The notes under the pieces: model-generated
Seen by the model: the letters and a program-made list of their open reading frames with translations, nothing else
Told to the model about the DNA's origin: nothing
Database searches by the model: none
Shown: positions 7,605-10,100 of the stretch, piece after piece
How positions within the stretch are numbered: position 1 is the stretch's first letter
How the letters are laid out: every line of letters begins with the position of its first letter
Assembly (NCBI GenBank): GCA_964589725.1
Contig: CAZPUJ010000674.1
Span: 1-10,100 of the forward strand
Direction of reading: 5' to 3'
Length of the DNA: 10,100 nt
Origin: CAYSHJ01 sp964589725
GTDB lineage: Bacteria; Planctomycetota; Planctomycetia; Planctomycetales; Planctomycetaceae
Made by a program: the position numbers and the translations under genes

Positions 7605-7612
7605 CTCCTCCC
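7605..7612 (-). promoter_or_regulatory. Shine-Dalgarno of the BlaI-family gene
   Basis: GGGAGGAG on the minus strand ends six bases before the ATG at 7598. It sets the start codon and directly adjoins the inverted-repeat arm at 7613-7621. Confidence 0.7.
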
Positions 7613-7718
7613 GCGACAGTGTTCTCGTTCGGCACCCAGCATGAGTTTCGTCACGCTGCGCTAAGAATATAACGCACTGTCGCTTGAGAGCAAGATCCGC
7701 AGCGTTATTTTTTTAACG
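7613..7718. promoter_or_regulatory. Candidate BlaI operator region (inverted repeats)
   Basis: Two sets of inverted repeats surround the candidate promoter. The first is a perfect 9-bp pair, GCGACAGTG at 7613-7621 and CACTGTCGC at 7675-7683; one arm lies between the -35 and -10 boxes and the other just before the ribosome binding site, about 62 bp apart centre to centre. The second is CGTTA at 7703-7707 with TAACG at 7714-7718, and a further TAACG at 7670-7674 (ATAACGC at 7669-7675 against GCGTTAT at 7702-7708). The stretch ACACTGT on the minus strand at the promoter-distal arm resembles the ACA/TGT core of BlaI/MecI/CopY operators. Which set is bound, if any, cannot be told from one sequence. 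Confidence 0.35.
7666..7693 (-). promoter_or_regulatory. Candidate sigma-70-type promoter of the blaI-M56 operon
   Basis: On the minus strand, TTGCTC (7688-7693) and TATATT (7666-7671) are separated by 16 bases. The -10 box is good (5 of 6 to TATAAT); the -35 box is weak (3 of 6). The location, about 70 bases before the ATG and overlapped by inverted repeats, suits a self-repressed operon. This is an inference from sequence only. Confidence 0.4.
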
Positions 7719-7847
7719 TGTCGCCGGAACGCTGCCAGTGGGGGCACAACAAGCCCGCTAAGGTGCAGACCAAAACCGAGGATTGCCGGAGCGTGTCTCC
7801 TGACGCCTTTGTTTCTCCAGGATGGAGTACCGTGGACTGAGAGACGG

Positions 7848-7916
7848 CTACAACGTCTTCAGATATTCCAGCACGGCGTTTCTCTGATCGGACATGAGCT
7901 TGTCGCCGAACGTGAC
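7848..7916 (-). pseudogene. Relic of a cytochrome c C-terminus
   Basis: Directly after the anti-sigma stop, in the +1 frame, the minus strand reads TFGDKLMSDQRNAVLEYLKT and ends L-stop (TAG at 7848-7850). This matches the last helix of small c-type cytochromes, where the methionine-ligand region is followed by a phrase such as FGDKLSD.Q...VLEYLKTL. No heme motif CxxCH is present upstream: that frame meets a stop within a few codons inside the anti-sigma gene. It is therefore most likely a fragment left by a deletion or by insertion of neighbouring genes. The call rests on pattern recognition of about 20 residues and could be chance. Confidence 0.45.
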
Positions 7917-7917
7917 C

Positions 7918-9267
7918 TCACTCCGCTTCCAGCTTCGTCAATGGCTCCTTCTCCATTGTCTGGTGCCGCAGATCGCCGAAGATCACGTGGTACTTTCCGG
8001 AGGCAGACTTCCAGCGGAAAAGCACCTTGTCCTTGTGGCTGGAGTCAACCTTGTTGCCGTTGTAGACGGCTTCCGGATTTTCGCGCTGGATCACGTTGAG
8101 ATGGGAGAACCCCCAGACGGCGTCCTGGCACTCGACATACTTGGGGTCGGCCGCTTCCGCCGCATTTTGCGGTCGCTGGGAGACCCCCGCGTTCTTGAAG
8201 AGTTGGTCTCGCGTCACATCGCCATAGACCATTTTCACCTGAGGATATTTGCCTGCGTTGTACTTCGCGTACGTCCGCAGACCGGCGGTGATTTGCTCGA
8301 CGATCTTCGCCTCTTCGGGAGGCACGGGAGTCGCATCCTTCAGGCCCGCGGGGGGCGTCGTGTCGAACCAACCCTCGGTTGGCAAGTCCCAGACAAACTC
8401 ATCGTGTCGAAACACGAACTTGGAACGTTCCACAGTGCGCTCAAACTCGACGCGCAGGGGTCGGTTGGTCGCTGGGTCAGCCCACAACCGGATCTTGTCA
8501 TCAACGCCGGCGTCCGGGTCGATTTTCTTGGCCGCGATTTCGAATCCACGCGCGTCTTTGCCGTCGATTTTTACCGGATCCAGTTCACGATCGGCATTAC
8601 CTTTGAATTGCGTTAACCGCTCCAGGGCCAAGAGGGCCGGTGGTTTTCCCTGTTGCGCCGCTCGTCGCCGATACGTCTGGTCGCGCAGTTGAATCTCAAT
8701 TCCTGGCTTTCCCCAGGGATAAATTTCGATGGCAAACGGCTTGCCTTCCTGATTGGTTTCGCGTCGCACGGAACCCGGTGCGGCCCACTGGAGAACGCCA
8801 ACCTCTTCAATCTTTTGTCCGTCCGTTTCCAGCAACACGGTCAGCTTGCATTTGTAGGACTTGGCGTCGCGCAGTCCCTTGGTGACTTGAGCGAACGCCG
8901 AAAGCGGTTGGTTGACCCAGACGATTCCCACGATCAAACCTGCGAGGACGGTGGCAACAAGCCCTAGCGAAATACGGCGCATGAGTAAGGCTCCTTTTCG
9001 TTCGTTGGTGAAATGGCGAGGACGGCTGTTCGCGCGGGTCAGCGTTGGTTCGTCGAGTCTGGCCAACAACTCTTCGCGCATCCGGTCGTGGCCTCCGTGG
9101 AACAGGCGATGTGCCACGGCCAACTCGTTGGATAAATGCTGGAGTTGTGCTGCACGCTCATGGCACAGCGGGCATGAAGCCAAGTGCTCGCGTAAAGACT
9201 CGCAGTCCGCGGAGGAATCGAGACCCATTGCCGACTCCGTCAAGATGTCATCGGAAGGACAATTCAT
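7918..9267 (-). CDS. Zinc-finger anti-sigma factor fused to a LolA-like extracytoplasmic domain
   Basis: This 449-residue membrane protein probably binds and silences the ECF sigma factor encoded just upstream. Its N-terminal cytoplasmic part has the anti-sigma zinc motif H28-x3-C32-x2-C35 (HLASCPLC). One membrane segment follows at ~99-118. Next, AFAQVTKGLRDAKSYKCKL begins a domain resembling the LolA/outer-membrane lipoprotein-sorting fold (~124-305), common in planctomycete proteins of this type. The final ~130 residues, with ITAGLRTYAKYNAGKYPQ and VYGDVTRDQLFKNAG, are unassigned. An ATG at 9324 would add 19 residues, but the ATG at 9267 is preferred: AGGAGAA lies six bases before it and it overlaps the sigma stop as ATGA, typical of a coupled pair. 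The LolA part may sense envelope lipoproteins or lipids; that is inference. Confidence 0.8.
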   Translation of the reverse strand: MNCPSDDILTESAMGLDSSADCESLREHLASCPLCHERAAQLQHLSNELAVAHRLFHGGHDRMREELLARLDEPTLTRANSRPRHFTNERKGALLMRRISLGLVATVLAGLIVGIVWVNQPLSAFAQVTKGLRDAKSYKCKLTVLLETDGQKIEEVGVLQWAAPGSVRRETNQEGKPFAIEIYPWGKPGIEIQLRDQTYRRRAAQQGKPPALLALERLTQFKGNADRELDPVKIDGKDARGFEIAAKKIDPDAGVDDKIRLWADPATNRPLRVEFERTVERSKFVFRHDEFVWDLPTEGWFDTTPPAGLKDATPVPPEEAKIVEQITAGLRTYAKYNAGKYPQVKMVYGDVTRDQLFKNAGVSQRPQNAAEAADPKYVECQDAVWGFSHLNVIQRENPEAVYNGNKVDSSHKDKVLFRWKSASGKYHVIFGDLRHQTMEKEPLTKLEAE

Positions 9268-9842
9268 TGGTGATTCTCCTGTTCTGGAGCGAGGCAACTC
9301 AGTTGGCTGGCCAATGATCGACATGCGCGTTTGAGCACGGCATAAACTCCGGCGCGGGAAAGTTGCAGCAACTCGATCACATGTTGCACACCTTGCCCTT
9401 CCAGGTAAAAAGCGTGGATCGCCAACCGTTCTTTCTCAGGCAATTCGGAAACCTTTTGCAGCAGCAAGCAGGTCCGTTCGCGACTCAATTCATCCGCTTC
9501 CAGACAAGTTGCCGACACCGGCTCAGGAACATTTTCTTCCAGAGAAACCTGTCTTCTTCGCCCAGCGGCCCGGTGTTGTTCGCGACCGACTTGCCGAGCA
9601 ATTCCGACCACCCAAGGACCGAAGCTCGCCGGTTCCTTCAGAGCCGACAACTTCTGCCACGCACGCAGAAATGCTTCTTGCGTAATGTCGAACGCGTCGG
9701 CGAGCCGTGGCTGTTCGTCGTAGGCCACCGCCCGTACCAAGCGGGCGTACCGGTCATAGAGACAGCCAAACGCTTCACGGTCCCCGGCTCGAGAGCGCAA
9801 GACAAGCGTCGCATCATCGGGCTGATTTGGTCTCTCGGTCAT
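9264..9842 (-). CDS. RNA polymerase sigma factor, ECF (sigma-70) family
   Basis: This 192-residue ECF sigma factor would direct RNA polymerase to a small set of promoters when released by its anti-sigma. Region 2 spans about residues 21-88 (DREAFGCLYDRYARLVRAVA, then DAFDITQEAFLRAWQKL with the core-binding and -10 recognition helices, then FGPWVVGIARQVGRE). Region 4 spans about 125-178 (LPEKERLAIHAFYLEG, then the helix-turn-helix VIELLQLSRAGVYAVLKRA). The linker is charged and short, as usual in the family. The ATG at 9842 is the only ATG after an upstream in-frame stop and gives full domain 2; its Shine-Dalgarno is poor. The stop overlaps the anti-sigma start. The regulon is unknown, and self-activation of this operon is likely but not shown. 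Confidence 0.92.
   Translation of the reverse strand: MTERPNQPDDATLVLRSRAGDREAFGCLYDRYARLVRAVAYDEQPRLADAFDITQEAFLRAWQKLSALKEPASFGPWVVGIARQVGREQHRAAGRRRQVSLEENVPEPVSATCLEADELSRERTCLLLQKVSELPEKERLAIHAFYLEGQGVQHVIELLQLSRAGVYAVLKRACRSLASQLSCLAPEQENHQ
9274..9280 (-). promoter_or_regulatory. Shine-Dalgarno that decides the anti-sigma start
   Basis: AGGAGAA on the minus strand lies six bases before the ATG at 9267, inside the last codons of the sigma gene. It favours 9267 over the in-frame ATG at 9324. Confidence 0.6.
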
Positions 9843-9943
9843 TACTAGATAGTGGCCGCTCGATGCGAATCGTCCAGCAAAAAATCAGCAGCTCGATAGA
9901 TTGTTCGAAAAACAGCAGATTGAGCGACGTCCGGCGATGCCAT

Positions 9944-9970
9944 GTAGCCACGTTCGCCGCAGCCTGTTGA
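9944..9970 (-). repeat. 27-bp motif, copy 2 (inverted partner at 125-151)
   Basis: Read on the minus strand this is TCAACAG, five bases, then GGCGAACGTGGCTAC, matching 125-151 at 22 of 27 positions, with all differences in the five-base spacer. The plus-strand sequence just beyond it (GTTGAATT at 9966-9973) also matches positions 1-8. Confidence 0.55.
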
Positions 9971-10010
9971 ATTTGTACGTTTTGTCCGGTTGGATTTTGA
10001 AGTTCCCCCG

Positions 10011-10082
10011 AGCCCCCAGGCGCAGCGCCTCTGACCCCTTGGATCAAGGGAAGTCACTAGCACTGCGATTGCGAGGGGGGCT
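10011..10082. repeat. Nested palindromic sequence near the right edge
   Basis: An outer pair AGCCCCC (10011-10017) and GGGGGCT (10076-10082) encloses two hairpins: AGGCGC-A-GCGCCT (10018-10030, 6-bp stem) and CCCTTG-GAT-CAAGGG (10036-10050, 6-bp stem, 3-nt loop). This recalls the multi-stem layout at 1-129 but with different sequence. It is probably a REP-like intergenic repeat; a role in RNA structure cannot be excluded. Confidence 0.5.
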
Positions 10083-10100
10083 TTGTTCATCGGACTCGTC

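Larger units (their letters stand above)
7599..7917. other. Intergenic region between the two operons
   Basis: The stretch holds the promoter and operator candidates near the BlaI-family gene and a cytochrome c-like relic at 7848-7916 near the anti-sigma gene. Between them (about 7717-7800) I see no gene. The blocks CGTGTC and GCCGGA(A/G)CG each occur twice there (7717-7722 and 7792-7797; 7723-7731 and 7785-7793), in swapped order, which hints at repeat DNA. No rho-independent terminator for the anti-sigma gene was found; the best stem, CTCCA-TCC-TGGAG on the minus strand, has no T run after it. Confidence 0.45.
9843..10100. other. Upstream region of the sigma operon
   Basis: No supportable gene lies here: the open minus-strand frame from 10090 has no domain and runs through palindromes. 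The stretch must hold the promoter of the sigma operon, but I cannot place it with confidence. It also contains a copy of the 27-bp shared motif (9944-9970) and palindromic sequence at 10011-10082. Confidence 0.4.

Noticed and set aside
9268..9324. Longer anti-sigma start at 9324
   Set aside because: The 19 extra residues overlap the sigma gene and have no role in the family; the ATG at 9267 has a good ribosome binding site and the ATGA overlap.
9845..10090. An 81-residue minus-strand frame upstream of the sigma factor
   Set aside because: It runs through the palindromes at 10011-10082 and the 27-bp motif, and shows no domain; more likely non-coding repeat sequence.
1..10100. CRISPR array, tRNA, rRNA, transposase or phage genes
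   Set aside because: No regularly spaced direct repeats, tRNA fold with CCA-type end, rRNA signature or transposase/integrase motif was seen on either strand.

Overview
The window looks like planctomycete DNA (phylum Planctomycetota, perhaps Pirellulales or Gemmatales). It is GC-rich, it has a BlaI-type repressor next to an M56 peptidase with a giant extracytoplasmic extension, and it has an ECF sigma factor coupled to a zinc-finger anti-sigma fused to a LolA-like domain. No rRNA, ribosomal protein or other strict taxonomic marker is present, so this placement is an inference from gene style.

Every gene I can support is on the minus strand, so transcription runs from right to left. Positions 9843-10100 are non-coding and hold palindromic sequence. 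Next comes a sigma/anti-sigma pair: an ECF sigma factor (9264-9842) whose stop codon overlaps the start of a 449-residue membrane anti-sigma (7918-9267) by ATGA. A gap of about 320 bp (7599-7917) follows. It holds a small relic that reads like the C-terminus of a cytochrome c, then the promoter and operator region of a second module. That module is a BlaI/MecI-family repressor (7215-7598) and, one base after its stop, a BlaR1-like M56 metallopeptidase (887-7213, continuing in another frame to 481). Positions 1-480 are non-coding, with a striking cloverleaf-shaped inverted repeat at 1-129.

The two modules are both sense-and-respond systems. In the first, the anti-sigma would hold the sigma factor at the membrane until an envelope signal releases it. 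In the second, by analogy with staphylococcal BlaR1/BlaI, the M56 membrane protease would remove the BlaI repressor after a signal on its outer domain. The usual penicillin-binding sensor domain is not visible here. In its place are about 1,700 residues made of two copies of a ~475-residue unit, a PD40/TolB-like beta-propeller and repeated Ig-like modules, so the signal is unlikely to be a simple beta-lactam.

Three points most deserve a second look. The M56 gene has a +1 frameshift that alignment of its own internal repeats places at a run of four C at 932-935. A 52-bp double-hairpin element lies in frame inside the protease domain coding sequence, as in Rickettsia palindromic elements. Dispersed-repeat-like palindromes occur at both edges of the window, including a 27-bp motif shared in inverted orientation.
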